Of a DNA stretch of 64,000 nucleotides, positions 56,734-64,000 are shown piece by piece. The notes under the pieces are model-generated. The model was not told the DNA's origin, ran no database searches, and saw only the letters and a program-made list of their open reading frames with translations. The position numbers and the translations under genes were made by a program. Numbering within the stretch: the stretch's first letter is position 1; each line of letters begins with the position of its first letter. Source of the stretch: Herpetosiphon sp042688385 (GTDB taxonomy: Bacteria > Chloroflexota > Chloroflexia > Chloroflexales > Herpetosiphonaceae); assembly GCF_042688385.1 (NCBI RefSeq), contig NZ_JBHUPY010000003.1, forward strand, positions 1-64,000, written 5' to 3'.

Positions 56734-58452
56734 ATGGCTCGCCGTTCGCTTATCCCTCATCGCCGATTGCAGCGCGCATTGCGGTTTGATCGCGGCTTGC
56801 CTAAGCCGTTGATCGTGCTGTTATTGCTCGATTTATGTTTATTGTTGCCAGTGCCATTTTTATTGCCAGCGGTTTTTGGCGAGCGGCCCGTGGCGCAAAC
56901 CGCGCTCCAAACCCACGCTGACGCGCCACTTGCAACGCCGATCGCTCATGGCGCGGGCATTGGCAGCGCTGGCGAACACCGCCAACTGCCGTTATTAATT
57001 GATGCGGTGCGTTTGCAAGATGCGCGTTATGGCGATGCGCAAACGGTGGCAACTCTCATCGCCAACTATCTGCCAGCCTTGGCCGACCAAAGCTTTGCGA
57101 TTGGCAATGGCATGCAACAAGATGCTGCCAATATTATCACTGGGCAAGCCCTGCGCTGGAATATCAATCCCTTGGTCTTGGTCAGCTTATTGACCATCAA
57201 TCACGGTTTAACCAACTCCTTAGCCTTTGATAAGGCCTTTGGTGGCCCTGAAGCTGGCTTTCAGCACCAAGTGCTGTGGGTCACGCTTAGCTTGCGCGAG
57301 GGTTTGAGCCAACCATTAACTAACACCTTTCCGCTTAATGATGGAAGTTGGTGGTCGACCGAGCATTCCTTGGATTTGGCCAACGCCAGCTTATTGCGGG
57401 TTTTGGCCAAATCCCACAATCGTGATCAGCTTGAAAACTTGCTTGGGGCTGGCAACGCGGCTTGGGTAGCCAAAGTCACGCCAATTATGGGCGATCCACG
57501 TCAGCCAATCTACAATACGGTTGCTGATCAACCATTTATGTTTACCCCGTTTAATGCTGCCAATCATCCAATTGCCCAATTCGACCATCAATATCCCTTG
57601 ATCAAGGCCGATGGGACGATGCTGAGCAATGGTTTAAGCTTCGAATTGGGCTATGATGGTCATAATGGCTGGGATTATGATTTGCCTGCTGATAGCCCAA
57701 TTTTGGCTGTGGCAGCGGGCAAAGTGCTGTTTGCTGGCTGGGTTGATAGCGGTTGCGCAACGCCCGCCGGAGTGGTTGTGATTCAACATAACAATGGCTA
57801 TCGCAGTTCGTATTGGCATTTGGCGCGGGTTGATGTGCAGGCTGGCAGCCAAATTGCCCAATCGGCCTTGATTGGGCTGGTGGGCCAAACGGGCTGTAGC
57901 GTTAATTACCATCTGCATTTGAGCATTCAGCGCTTGGGCCGCGATGTTGATCCTGCTGGTTGGTGCAGCAATTTGCCTGATCCTTGGGCGGTGCATCCTG
58001 CTGGGGCAAGCAGTAGGTGGCTTTGGCTGGATCAAGTTGATAGTTGCAATCAACCGGCGCTGAGTAGTTTGGCCGACGATAGCGATCCGGCGACTACCAC
58101 CCGCTATGGCAGCCATTGGCAGGCTGATGCAGTTGGCAATTTCAATGGCTCGCATTGGACCAACAGTGGTGGCCAAAGCCTCTGGCGGCCATGGATTGCC
58201 CAAGCAGGCCGCTATCGTGTGCTTGTGTTTATTCCGAATGTGGCGACCAATGCAGGCACGGCGCATTATCGGGTGGCGCATAGCGATGGCATGAGCGAAA
58301 TCGTGATTGATCAAGCGAAGCATGCTGGGAGTTGGCTGAGTTTGGGTGACTTTTGGTTTGAGCCTGGGCAAATTGGTCGCATTGGCCTGAGTGCGGTTCC
58401 TGGCACAGTCACTTGGGCCGATGCGGTGGCCATCCAGCCGCTTCAGCCCTAG
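56734..58452 (+). CDS. membrane-anchored M23 peptidase-like protein with golvesin domain
   Basis: 572 residues. One N-terminal membrane helix (about 26-49), a helical region (about 90-260, possibly lysozyme-like) and an M23 LytM domain (about 300-425) with H-N-G-W-D-Y-D-L-P and H-L-H-L-S zinc motifs. The C-terminal 110 residues match the golvesin/xanthan-lyase CBM-like domain (Y-R-V-L-V-F-I-P, A-H-Y-R-V-A-H, W-L-S-L-G-D-F-W-F, V-T-W-A-D-A-V). It probably cleaves peptidoglycan cross-bridges of its own or prey walls. AGGAG eight bases before ATG 56734. It has no LP tail, consistent with anchoring by the N-terminal helix. Confidence 0.88.
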   Translation: MARRSLIPHRRLQRALRFDRGLPKPLIVLLLLDLCLLLPVPFLLPAVFGERPVAQTALQTHADAPLATPIAHGAGIGSAGEHRQLPLLIDAVRLQDARYGDAQTVATLIANYLPALADQSFAIGNGMQQDAANIITGQALRWNINPLVLVSLLTINHGLTNSLAFDKAFGGPEAGFQHQVLWVTLSLREGLSQPLTNTFPLNDGSWWSTEHSLDLANASLLRVLAKSHNRDQLENLLGAGNAAWVAKVTPIMGDPRQPIYNTVADQPFMFTPFNAANHPIAQFDHQYPLIKADGTMLSNGLSFELGYDGHNGWDYDLPADSPILAVAAGKVLFAGWVDSGCATPAGVVVIQHNNGYRSSYWHLARVDVQAGSQIAQSALIGLVGQTGCSVNYHLHLSIQRLGRDVDPAGWCSNLPDPWAVHPAGASSRWLWLDQVDSCNQPALSSLADDSDPATTTRYGSHWQADAVGNFNGSHWTNSGGQSLWRPWIAQAGRYRVLVFIPNVATNAGTAHYRVAHSDGMSEIVIDQAKHAGSWLSLGDFWFEPGQIGRIGLSAVPGTVTWADAVAIQPLQP

Positions 58453-58527
58453 CGCACAATCGAATTGTGATGCTTGGAGTACGGCGCAGCAGATTGCTAA
58501 GCTAGGCCATTGCAACAGAACTTACAA

Positions 58528-59625
58528 TTAAGCAACAGCCTTGGCTAAATCGGCTAAAAATGCTTCGGCAGCAGAATCGCTGATCAAGCGCGTATCATAA
58601 CTTAGGGTTGCAATTGCTTGTTGGCTAATTTGCAAAGCCTCGCCAAGCAACACTTTGCGCACACCGCCAATGTGCAAGGTTGCCGATTGACCGTAGCGAA
58701 TCGGCGCTGCGCTCCACAGATTGACATCACTTTGAATAAAGCTAAATACGCAAGGATGTTGGTTTGCGTTGATGCTTAATGCTCGTTGCAAGCCGCGCAA
58801 ATTGAGATCGGCTGCAAAGGGAATGCTGGCGCTGCCTGCTGGATGCTCGGCATAAATATGCAAGCTGGCGCGTTCCAGCCGATCGCCATCGACCCAAAGG
58901 CTGCGCAACAACGGGTGGCGCTGCAATACATGGATTGTTGCCAAGAGGAGTTGGGCGGTTAGCTCGCTATGGGCAAAGCGATCAACGCTAATTGGGTGTG
59001 AGCAATAGGCTTGCGGAATGGTTGCGGCAGCGATTTGGCGCAATTGAAGCTGCTGTTGTTGCTCGTTGGTCCAGGCTTGCAGGCTGCTTGATTGTTGGGT
59101 TGGTTGCTGAGCTGGCTGCTGGACGGGTTGGCTTTTTGGGGCAGGCACAATAATCACCTGCTCTGATTGGGCAAACGCATTGCCCATTTGTTCGGCGACA
59201 CAAAAGCCATCGGCTGGGGCTGCGAGTTGCTCAGTAGGATTGAGTGTGGGTGCGGCGTGATCAGGCAAGTGGGCTAAAATATCACGTTTGCCAACCCGAC
59301 CATCAGCCAACGTGCCGCTGATCGTGCTTAAATCGAGCTTATGTTGTTCAGCAATCTTGCGCGCCAATGGGGTGACAGCAAGTTGGCGTTTTGACACCGT
59401 TTCAACAAATTGTAATAATGGAGTGGTTGCATCGAGGCTGGCTCCCTCATTTACCAATAATGCTGCAATCGTTCCAGCGTGCTGTGCTGGAATTGCCCAT
59501 TCAGCGTGAGCATCAACAACCAAAGCCACAATCTGGCCTGCTGCAACCACAGCACCTGGTTGAATCAACCAACGAGCTAAGCGAGCACTTGATTGAAACG
59601 GTGGTAAGGCCACTGACGATGCCAT
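58528..59625 (-). CDS. degenerate 2-oxoacid dehydrogenase E2-like protein
   Basis: 365 residues laid out as an E2 acyltransferase: lipoyl-like domain (about 5-76), peripheral subunit-binding domain (84-120, V-T-P-L-A-R-K-I-A-E-Q-H-K-L-D-L), a Gln/Pro linker and a catalytic-fold domain (about 195-365). Both key sites are lost. The lipoyl Lys in D-K-A reads D-A-H40-A, and the catalytic D-H-R-x-x-D-G reads D-T-R-L-I-S-D-S, without the His. It therefore cannot be a normal E2 and may be a structural or regulatory homologue. AAAGGAG five bases before ATG 59625. No E1 or E3 gene is nearby. Confidence 0.8.
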   Translation of the reverse strand: MASSVALPPFQSSARLARWLIQPGAVVAAGQIVALVVDAHAEWAIPAQHAGTIAALLVNEGASLDATTPLLQFVETVSKRQLAVTPLARKIAEQHKLDLSTISGTLADGRVGKRDILAHLPDHAAPTLNPTEQLAAPADGFCVAEQMGNAFAQSEQVIIVPAPKSQPVQQPAQQPTQQSSSLQAWTNEQQQQLQLRQIAAATIPQAYCSHPISVDRFAHSELTAQLLLATIHVLQRHPLLRSLWVDGDRLERASLHIYAEHPAGSASIPFAADLNLRGLQRALSINANQHPCVFSFIQSDVNLWSAAPIRYGQSATLHIGGVRKVLLGEALQISQQAIATLSYDTRLISDSAAEAFLADLAKAVA

Positions 59626-59817
59626 GAACACTCCTTTGTGATCTACATAATGACAGTTGAGGCAGCCCATTGGCAGGAGCAATCACCAGAGATTCCAATG
59701 ACTGCGCGCTGAGACGCAAGCTATTGTACCATGGGGATGAATGCATCAAAACGTTAACGATCTTAACCGTAACGAATTGCGCATTCAGACGGTATACATT
59801 GAAAGGGGATGCTCGTT

Positions 59818-60366
59818 TTGCTCGAGTCTCTCAGCGATCAAGAAATTATCGAACGCGCCAAAGCCTACGATCATGCAGTGCTGCAACACCTTTACGAGGT
59901 CTACTCGCCAGCGTTGTTTCGTTATATTTATTATCGCATCGGCGACCGTGAAACTGCTGAAGATATTCGCGCCGATGTATTTATCAAGATGCTCGAAGGC
60001 CTTGGTTCATTCAATTATCAAGGTTGGAGCATCGCCTCATGGTTATATCGCATCGCCCATGATCGGGTCGTTGACCATTTACGCCGTCAAGGGCGACGCA
60101 AACAGGAAACCTTGGTTGATACGGTGGTTGATCCTACCGACGGGCCTGATCAACAGTCGTTAGCATCGTTGGATCATGCTGAACTCTATGCGGCGTTACA
60201 GCAACTCACCGATGAGCAAGCTGAAGTGATCATACTGCGATTTTTGCAAGATCGGAGTATTCGTGATGTTGCGCAAATCACTGGTCGTAGCGAAGGTGCT
60301 ATCAAAGCATTACAGCATCGGGCACTTAACGCGCTAGGTCGATTACTTCGACCAGTGGGGGACTAA
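59818..60366 (+). CDS. ECF-type RNA polymerase sigma factor
   Basis: 182 residues. Region 2 is visible as L-Y-E-V-Y-S-P-A-L-F-R-Y-I-Y-Y-R and D-I-R-A-D-V-F-I-K-M, and region 4 as L-T-D-E-Q-A-E-V-I-I-L-R-F-L-Q-D-R-S-I-R-D-V-A followed by S-E-G-A-I-K-A-L-Q-H-R-A. AAAGGGG (59802-59808) directly abuts ATG 59809, so that ATG cannot be used; TTG 59818 lies nine bases after it and is the likely start (M-L-E-S-L-S-D-Q-E). The stop overlaps the next gene's ATG (TAATG), so the two are coupled. Confidence 0.9.
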   Translation: MLESLSDQEIIERAKAYDHAVLQHLYEVYSPALFRYIYYRIGDRETAEDIRADVFIKMLEGLGSFNYQGWSIASWLYRIAHDRVVDHLRRQGRRKQETLVDTVVDPTDGPDQQSLASLDHAELYAALQQLTDEQAEVIILRFLQDRSIRDVAQITGRSEGAIKALQHRALNALGRLLRPVGD

Positions 60367-61661
60367 TGAATGATAATTTGAGCGAGCTGGTGATTGATGC
60401 TTGGCAGAATGGGGTTAGCCTCGAAACGCTCTGCAAGCAATATCCGCACCATGCCGACGCTATTCGCCAATTAATTAATCCATTAATCACACTTCAACAG
60501 GTCAAGGCACCAACTCTGCCTCCACGGGCGAGTCAAGCGCAGGCCGATTTTCTGCGTTTAGCCCAACACTATCGGGCCCAGGCCGCCGCAAAGCCGAAGC
60601 AACGCCGTTCGCTACTGACCCAACGTTGGTTGTGGGCAACTGCAACGATCGTCGTCTTGCTGTGCTTGAGTGGCAATCTGGTTTTATCGGCTTCAGCTCG
60701 TGCGCTGCCAGGCGATAATCTATATAGTGTTAAACGCTGGAGCGAATCGCTGAGCCTTGCTTTTACGCCCAGCGATCAGCAGTTGGCTGTGCGGATTGAG
60801 TTGGTCAATGAACGTCAGCGCGAAATCGCCAGCTTGGTGGCGTTAAATAAACCGGTGCCAAATGGCTTGCTTGACGAAGTGGTGAATGAAACCCAATCGA
60901 TCGCGTTAGCACTTGCGCCAACCAATACCAACGATCCCCGCCGCGATCAGTTGCGCCAAGCCAATCAACAACTGCAAACAACGATTGCGATTATCCCAAG
61001 CGAAAATCTTGGCGATGACATTAAGCACCATGATTTAATTGAGACGCTTGATCAAAGTAGTCAGCGTGTGGTTGCGAGTGCTTCGGCCACCCCAACCCAA
61101 ATGGTCAAGCTTCTGCTTGAACCAACGATTAGTGATCAATCAGTCACCGTATTTGAACCAACGGATGGGCCAAATATTGCAAACCCACGTGTGCCGCCCA
61201 AGCCCCAAACTCCGACACTTGAGCCAACCGAGGTTGTTTTGCCGACCTCGACGAGCACCGCATTGCCAACCGTGAAGCCAACCAAGGTTCCAGCACCAGT
61301 AGTCAAGCCGATTGCAACGGCTACCTTCGTGCCAACGCTGTTACCAACTAGCACTCAGTTGCCAACCGACGTGCCAACAGCGACCGAGTTGCCGCCAGCA
61401 ACAGCCTTGCCAACGAGTGCTCCAACCAATCTGCCAACAGCGACCGAAAATCCCATTATTGGGCTGCCTACTGCAACACCAGTTGTTGTGCGTAACCCAA
61501 CCGTGGTAGTGCCAACCAAAGTGCCTGAAGATATTAAACCAACCGAAGTGCCAACGCCACAACCGACGGCGGCAGTGCCAACCAAGGAGCCGCCGGCCCC
61601 AGTGCCAACCAAAGTACCTGAGGATAGCAAAGGCCAACCGCAACCAATTAGCCATAACTAG
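60366..61661 (+). CDS. DUF5667-type membrane protein, likely anti-sigma partner
   Basis: 431 residues. A cytoplasmic N-terminal part (1-85) is followed by one membrane helix (about 90-112) and an outer DUF5667 region (A-R-A-L-P-G-D-N-L-Y-S-V-K-R-W-S-E, then N-E-R-Q-R-E-I). A Pro/Thr/Val stalk of about 170 residues (P-T-A-T, P-T-K-V-P repeats) ends the protein. Position directly after the ECF gene and overlap with it suggest that it holds the sigma factor at the membrane and senses the outside. It has the stalk but no LP tail, in keeping with its N-terminal anchor. Confidence 0.82.
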   Translation: MNDNLSELVIDAWQNGVSLETLCKQYPHHADAIRQLINPLITLQQVKAPTLPPRASQAQADFLRLAQHYRAQAAAKPKQRRSLLTQRWLWATATIVVLLCLSGNLVLSASARALPGDNLYSVKRWSESLSLAFTPSDQQLAVRIELVNERQREIASLVALNKPVPNGLLDEVVNETQSIALALAPTNTNDPRRDQLRQANQQLQTTIAIIPSENLGDDIKHHDLIETLDQSSQRVVASASATPTQMVKLLLEPTISDQSVTVFEPTDGPNIANPRVPPKPQTPTLEPTEVVLPTSTSTALPTVKPTKVPAPVVKPIATATFVPTLLPTSTQLPTDVPTATELPPATALPTSAPTNLPTATENPIIGLPTATPVVVRNPTVVVPTKVPEDIKPTEVPTPQPTAAVPTKEPPAPVPTKVPEDSKGQPQPISHN

Positions 61662-61734
61662 CTTGTCAGGGGCGAGCGAGCAGCGGTCAGTTATCAGCAA
61701 TGAGTGCTTTTGATAGCTGGCCGCTGTTGCCATG

Positions 61735-62005
61735 CAGGAGAACATAGAGCAAAGAGCATAGAACATAGAGCACGAAGGGACACGAAGGTATTTTAACCAC
61801 GAAGGGCACGAAGAGCACGAAGGTTAAGTTTTTAAAGCCTCACACCTCTGCACCTCTGTGTTTAAAATAAAATTCTTTTCGCCACGAATTCCACGAATGA
61901 TCACTATTCATCCCTCATACTTTGGTTCTCTGCGCCGCTGCGTTAAACGCTGATTCCTGATCTCCTATTCAGCCTTCTGACTTCAGCCTTCTGACTTCTG
62001 ACTTT
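61735..62005. repeat. STRR-filled intergenic region
   Basis: No gene lies between 61662 and 62079. Present are CATAGAG/CATAGAA-like heptamers (61743-61772), 9-mer GAAGGGCAC/GAAGAGCAC units (61768-61822), an ACCTCTGCACCTCTGTG unit (about 61842-61862), CTCTGCGCCGCTGCGTTAA (61928-61947) and TTCTGAC/TTCAGCC heptamers (61971-62002). Confidence 0.8.
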
Positions 62006-62029
62006 ACGTGACGCACTGCATTCTAAGTC

Positions 62030-62038
62030 GGCTATAAT
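62030..62038 (+). promoter_or_regulatory. GGCTATAAT -10 element
   Basis: GGC plus TATAAT (62033-62038), 41 bases before the ATG of the dehydrogenase gene. No clear -35 is seen. Confidence 0.6.
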
Positions 62039-62079
62039 AGCGCCAATAGATTGCTTGTTGTAGCACAAGGAGATGATCG

Positions 62080-62934
62080 ATGGCGATCACAAAAGTCGGG
62101 GTACTTGGCTGTGGCTTGATGGGCGCGGGCATTGCCCAAGTTGCCGCCCAAGCAGGCTTCACGACGGTTGTGCGGGAAGTTAATCAAGCTGTGTTGGATA
62201 AAGGCTTGGCTCGCATCAATGCTATTTTGGACAAGGATGTGAGCAAAGGTAAGCTTAGTGCCGCCGACCGCGATGCAAGCGTGGCCCGTTTGCATGGCAC
62301 CACCAGTTTCGACGATTTGGCTGATTGTGATTTGATTATTGAGGCGATTGTTGAGCAGTTGCCGGCCAAACGCGAAGTCTTTACGGCGCTTGATGCATTG
62401 TGCCCCCCCAGCACGATTTTTGTTTCCAATACTTCATCGCTAACGATTATGGAAATGGCAGCAGTCACCAAGCGCCCCGATCGCTTTGCAGGCTTGCACT
62501 TCTTCAATCCTGTGCCAGTTATGAAATTGGTCGAGATTGTGCGTGCGCTGACGACCTCCGATGAAACAATTGCCGCATTGCACGAATTTACCCGCGCCTT
62601 GGGCAAAACTCCAATCGATACCAGTGACACCACCGGCTTTATTGTCAATCGTTTGCTTGTGCCATTTTTGCTCGATGCAGTGCGCCTGCTGGAAAGCGGC
62701 GTTGCTACGCGTGAAGATATTGACGAAGGCATGAAACTGGGCTGTGGGCATCCGATGGGGCCATTAACTTTGCTCGATTTTGTGGGCATTGATACGGTCT
62801 ATTCCATTGCCAATATTATGTTTGATGAATTTCGCGAGCCACGCTTTGCCCCTCCACCATTGCTGCGACGCATGATGCTAGCAGGCCACTTCGGGCGCAA
62901 ATCGGGCCAAGGCTTTTATAAGTATGAGGGATGA
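62080..62934 (+). CDS. 3-hydroxybutyryl-CoA dehydrogenase
   Basis: 284 residues, the standard single-function size. The NAD-binding motif V-G-V-L-G-C-G-L-M-G-A-G-I-A-Q is at the start, V-S-N-T-S-S-L follows, the catalytic His lies in G-L-H-F-F-N-P-V-P-V-M with Glu in L-V-E-I-V, and G-F-I-V-N-R-L and P-M-G-P-L-T-L-L-D are present. It oxidises (S)-3-hydroxyacyl-CoA to 3-oxoacyl-CoA in beta-oxidation or butanoate metabolism, partner to the enoyl-CoA hydratase 180 bp downstream. GGAG seven bases before the ATG. The last codons and the TGA stop are formed by the GAGGGAT/GAAGGAT heptamer tract. Confidence 0.94.
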   Translation: MAITKVGVLGCGLMGAGIAQVAAQAGFTTVVREVNQAVLDKGLARINAILDKDVSKGKLSAADRDASVARLHGTTSFDDLADCDLIIEAIVEQLPAKREVFTALDALCPPSTIFVSNTSSLTIMEMAAVTKRPDRFAGLHFFNPVPVMKLVEIVRALTTSDETIAALHEFTRALGKTPIDTSDTTGFIVNRLLVPFLLDAVRLLESGVATREDIDEGMKLGCGHPMGPLTLLDFVGIDTVYSIANIMFDEFREPRFAPPPLLRRMMLAGHFGRKSGQGFYKYEG

Positions 62935-63092
62935 GGGATGAAGGATGAATCACTTAATTCATCCTTCATTTCTATGCATTTGTTTGATCTTTCACTGGAT
63001 TCTGCGCATTTTCGACTTATAAATCGTGCGAGATGAGCAATATTCTATTAATGTTTGATCCAAACTTCATCTCTCATCCTTCATAATTCATA
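62926..63092. repeat. CATCCTT-family heptamer tracts
   Basis: GAGGGAT-GAGGGAT-GAAGGAT heptamers cover the stop of the dehydrogenase gene (62926-62948). The inverted form (ATTCATCCTTCAT) follows at about 62959-62971, and CATCTCTCATCCTTCATAATTCAT at about 63069-63092 before the next gene. Confidence 0.8.
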
Positions 63093-63112
63093 CTTACAGA
63101 CAGGGGATTTCG

Positions 63113-63898
63113 ATGGCATTTGAAAATATTGTGTTTGAAATTAACGAACAGGTTGCGGTGATTACGGTCAATCGGCCTAAGGCCTTGAATGCCTTAAATA
63201 GCGCAACGATTCGCGAATTGGGCCAAGCGGTCGATCAATTGGCCCAAGATTCCAGTGTGCGCGCCTTGATTATTACTGGTGCAGGCGAAAAAGCCTTTGT
63301 TGCTGGCGCTGATATTAGCGAAGTCAACAGCATCGAAAGCTCATTACAAGGCAGCCAAATGTCGGAAGCGTTGCACGCTGTGTTGTGGAAACTTGGCGAA
63401 TTACCCCAAGTGACGATTGCTGCAATCAACGGTTTTGCGCTTGGCGGCGGCTTTGAGCTAGCCTTGGGCTGCGATATTCGGCTTGCCAGCGAACAAGCTC
63501 AAGTTGGCTTGCCCGAAGTTGGGTTAGGCTTGGTGCCTGGCTGGGGTGGCGCATTGCGCGTGCAACGCTTGGCTGGCACTGGCGTGGCCAAATATTTGGT
63601 GCTGACTGGCGAGCGCATTTCGGCGAGCGAAGCCCAACGGCTTGGCTTGATTGAAAAAATCGTGCCAGCAGCAGAATTGCTCGATGAAGCTCATAAACTG
63701 GCAGCCAAGGTTGTCAAAAATGCGCCATTGGCGACGGCTCTAGCAAAGCGCTTGATCAATCGTGGTGCTGAAATGAGCCTGCGCGATGCAATTGCCTACG
63801 AAAATGGCATTTTTGGCCAGCTCTGCGTGACCGAAGATGTTAAAGAAGGCACCAGCGCTTTCTTGGAAAAACGTGCTGCCAAATGGCAAGGCAAATAG
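63113..63898 (+). CDS. enoyl-CoA hydratase
   Basis: 261 residues, crotonase family. The oxyanion-hole and active-site stretches are A-G-A-D-I-S-E, I-N-G-F-A-L-G-G-G-F-E-L-A-L-G-C-D-I with the first catalytic Glu, and L-P-E-V-G-L-G-L-V-P-G-W-G-G with the second. It hydrates 2-enoyl-CoA to 3-hydroxyacyl-CoA, feeding the dehydrogenase encoded upstream. AGGGG six bases before the ATG. The product acetyl-CoA could enter the glyoxylate shunt encoded at 30-33 kb. Confidence 0.94.
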   Translation: MAFENIVFEINEQVAVITVNRPKALNALNSATIRELGQAVDQLAQDSSVRALIITGAGEKAFVAGADISEVNSIESSLQGSQMSEALHAVLWKLGELPQVTIAAINGFALGGGFELALGCDIRLASEQAQVGLPEVGLGLVPGWGGALRVQRLAGTGVAKYLVLTGERISASEAQRLGLIEKIVPAAELLDEAHKLAAKVVKNAPLATALAKRLINRGAEMSLRDAIAYENGIFGQLCVTEDVKEGTSAFLEKRAAKWQGK

Positions 63899-63940
63899 CC
63901 GAAACTCCGCCAAAAGATGGAGTTAATCTAGCAGCGATTT

Positions 63941-63949
63941 GGCTATAAT
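63941..63949 (+). promoter_or_regulatory. GGCTATAAT -10 element
   Basis: GGC plus TATAAT (63944-63949), 30 bases before the ATG of the partial gene at the window edge. Confidence 0.6.
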
Positions 63950-63978
63950 TGCACAGACGTTCTGTTATGGGAGTGTGT

Positions 63979-64000
63979 ATGCAAAACCCTAATCTCGAAT
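63979..64000 (+). CDS. start of a gene cut by the window edge
   Basis: ATG at 63979 follows GGGAG (63969-63973) by five bases and a GGCTATAAT promoter by 29. Only M-Q-N-P-N-L-E is visible, so the product cannot be named. Confidence 0.5.

Noticed and set aside
61136..61630. V/G-rich minus-strand frames
   Set aside because: Antisense readings of the Pro/Thr stalk of the DUF5667 protein; no ribosome site.

Overview
The window looks like chromosomal DNA of a filamentous, predatory Chloroflexota bacterium, most likely Herpetosiphon. This is inferred from protein style and base use, because no rRNA gene is present. The pointers are long secreted proteins with Thr/Pro stalks, a Ser/Thr kinase beside an FHA protein, stressosome-type STAS protein, PadR and TetR regulators, moderate GC with many AAT/ATT/GCC/CAA codons, and intergenic spaces filled with short heptanucleotide repeats. 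GGCTATAAT recurs as a -10 element.

Layout. 0-9.4 kb: surface and housekeeping genes, namely the tail of a Thr-rich secreted protein, a small membrane protein, a cupin, a secreted GH16 glucanase with three discoidin domains, a phytoene-dehydrogenase-like oxidoreductase, a PAP2 phosphatase, a membrane protein and a secreted Kelch protein. 9.4-17.3 kb: a PadR/hydrolase pair, a trans-sulfuration PLP enzyme, a two-lobed M16 peptidase, an STAS protein and a MalY/PatB-type C-S lyase. 17.3-24.2 kb: a secreted C39-like protein, then a signalling patch with three stand-alone LuxR HTH micro-proteins, an HTH protein with a sensor-like domain, an FHA-winged-helix protein and a membrane Ser/Thr kinase whose outer domain resembles that sensor. 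24.2-33.5 kb: a double GNAT, an XRE/ScfR (RamB-like) regulator, a TetR-MFS efflux unit with visible operators, then malate synthase and isocitrate lyase (glyoxylate shunt).

33.7-45.2 kb: a shikimate-kinase-like protein, a YaeQ-like protein, small paralogous membrane proteins, and then an AT-rich, probably transferred, tightly coupled three-gene operon (DUF262 protein, AAA ATPase with DUF3696, uncharacterised third protein) that looks like a defence system. It is followed by an M28-like peptidase with an aminoglycoside-phosphotransferase-like gene, a metallophosphoesterase, a ClC channel and a very unusual tRNA-like cluster in which two tRNAs appear to be encoded with the 3' half before the 5' half. 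45.6-53 kb: a seven-gene glycan operon (Wzm, Wzt, two GT4, one GT9, a heptose-kinase-like PfkB protein, a methyltransferase). 53.5-64 kb: an MmyB-type regulator, a secreted choice-of-anchor-Q beta-helix protein, an M23/golvesin protein, a degenerate E2 acyltransferase, an ECF sigma factor with a DUF5667 partner, and 3-hydroxyacyl-CoA dehydrogenase plus enoyl-CoA hydratase.

Signals that cut across the window. (1) Five secreted proteins end in the same short tail, hydrophobic-[YFL]-L-P-hydrophobic plus 3 to 5 residues, often after a Thr/Pro stalk; this may be an undescribed surface-sorting signal. (2) Intergenic DNA is built from several heptamer families resembling cyanobacterial STRRs, and several genes take their stop codon from a repeat. 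(3) A hairpin family with CCCCTCGCCC/GGGCGAGGGG arms serves as terminator in places. Many annotated starts below were chosen by a Shine-Dalgarno match and are shorter than the longest possible frame.
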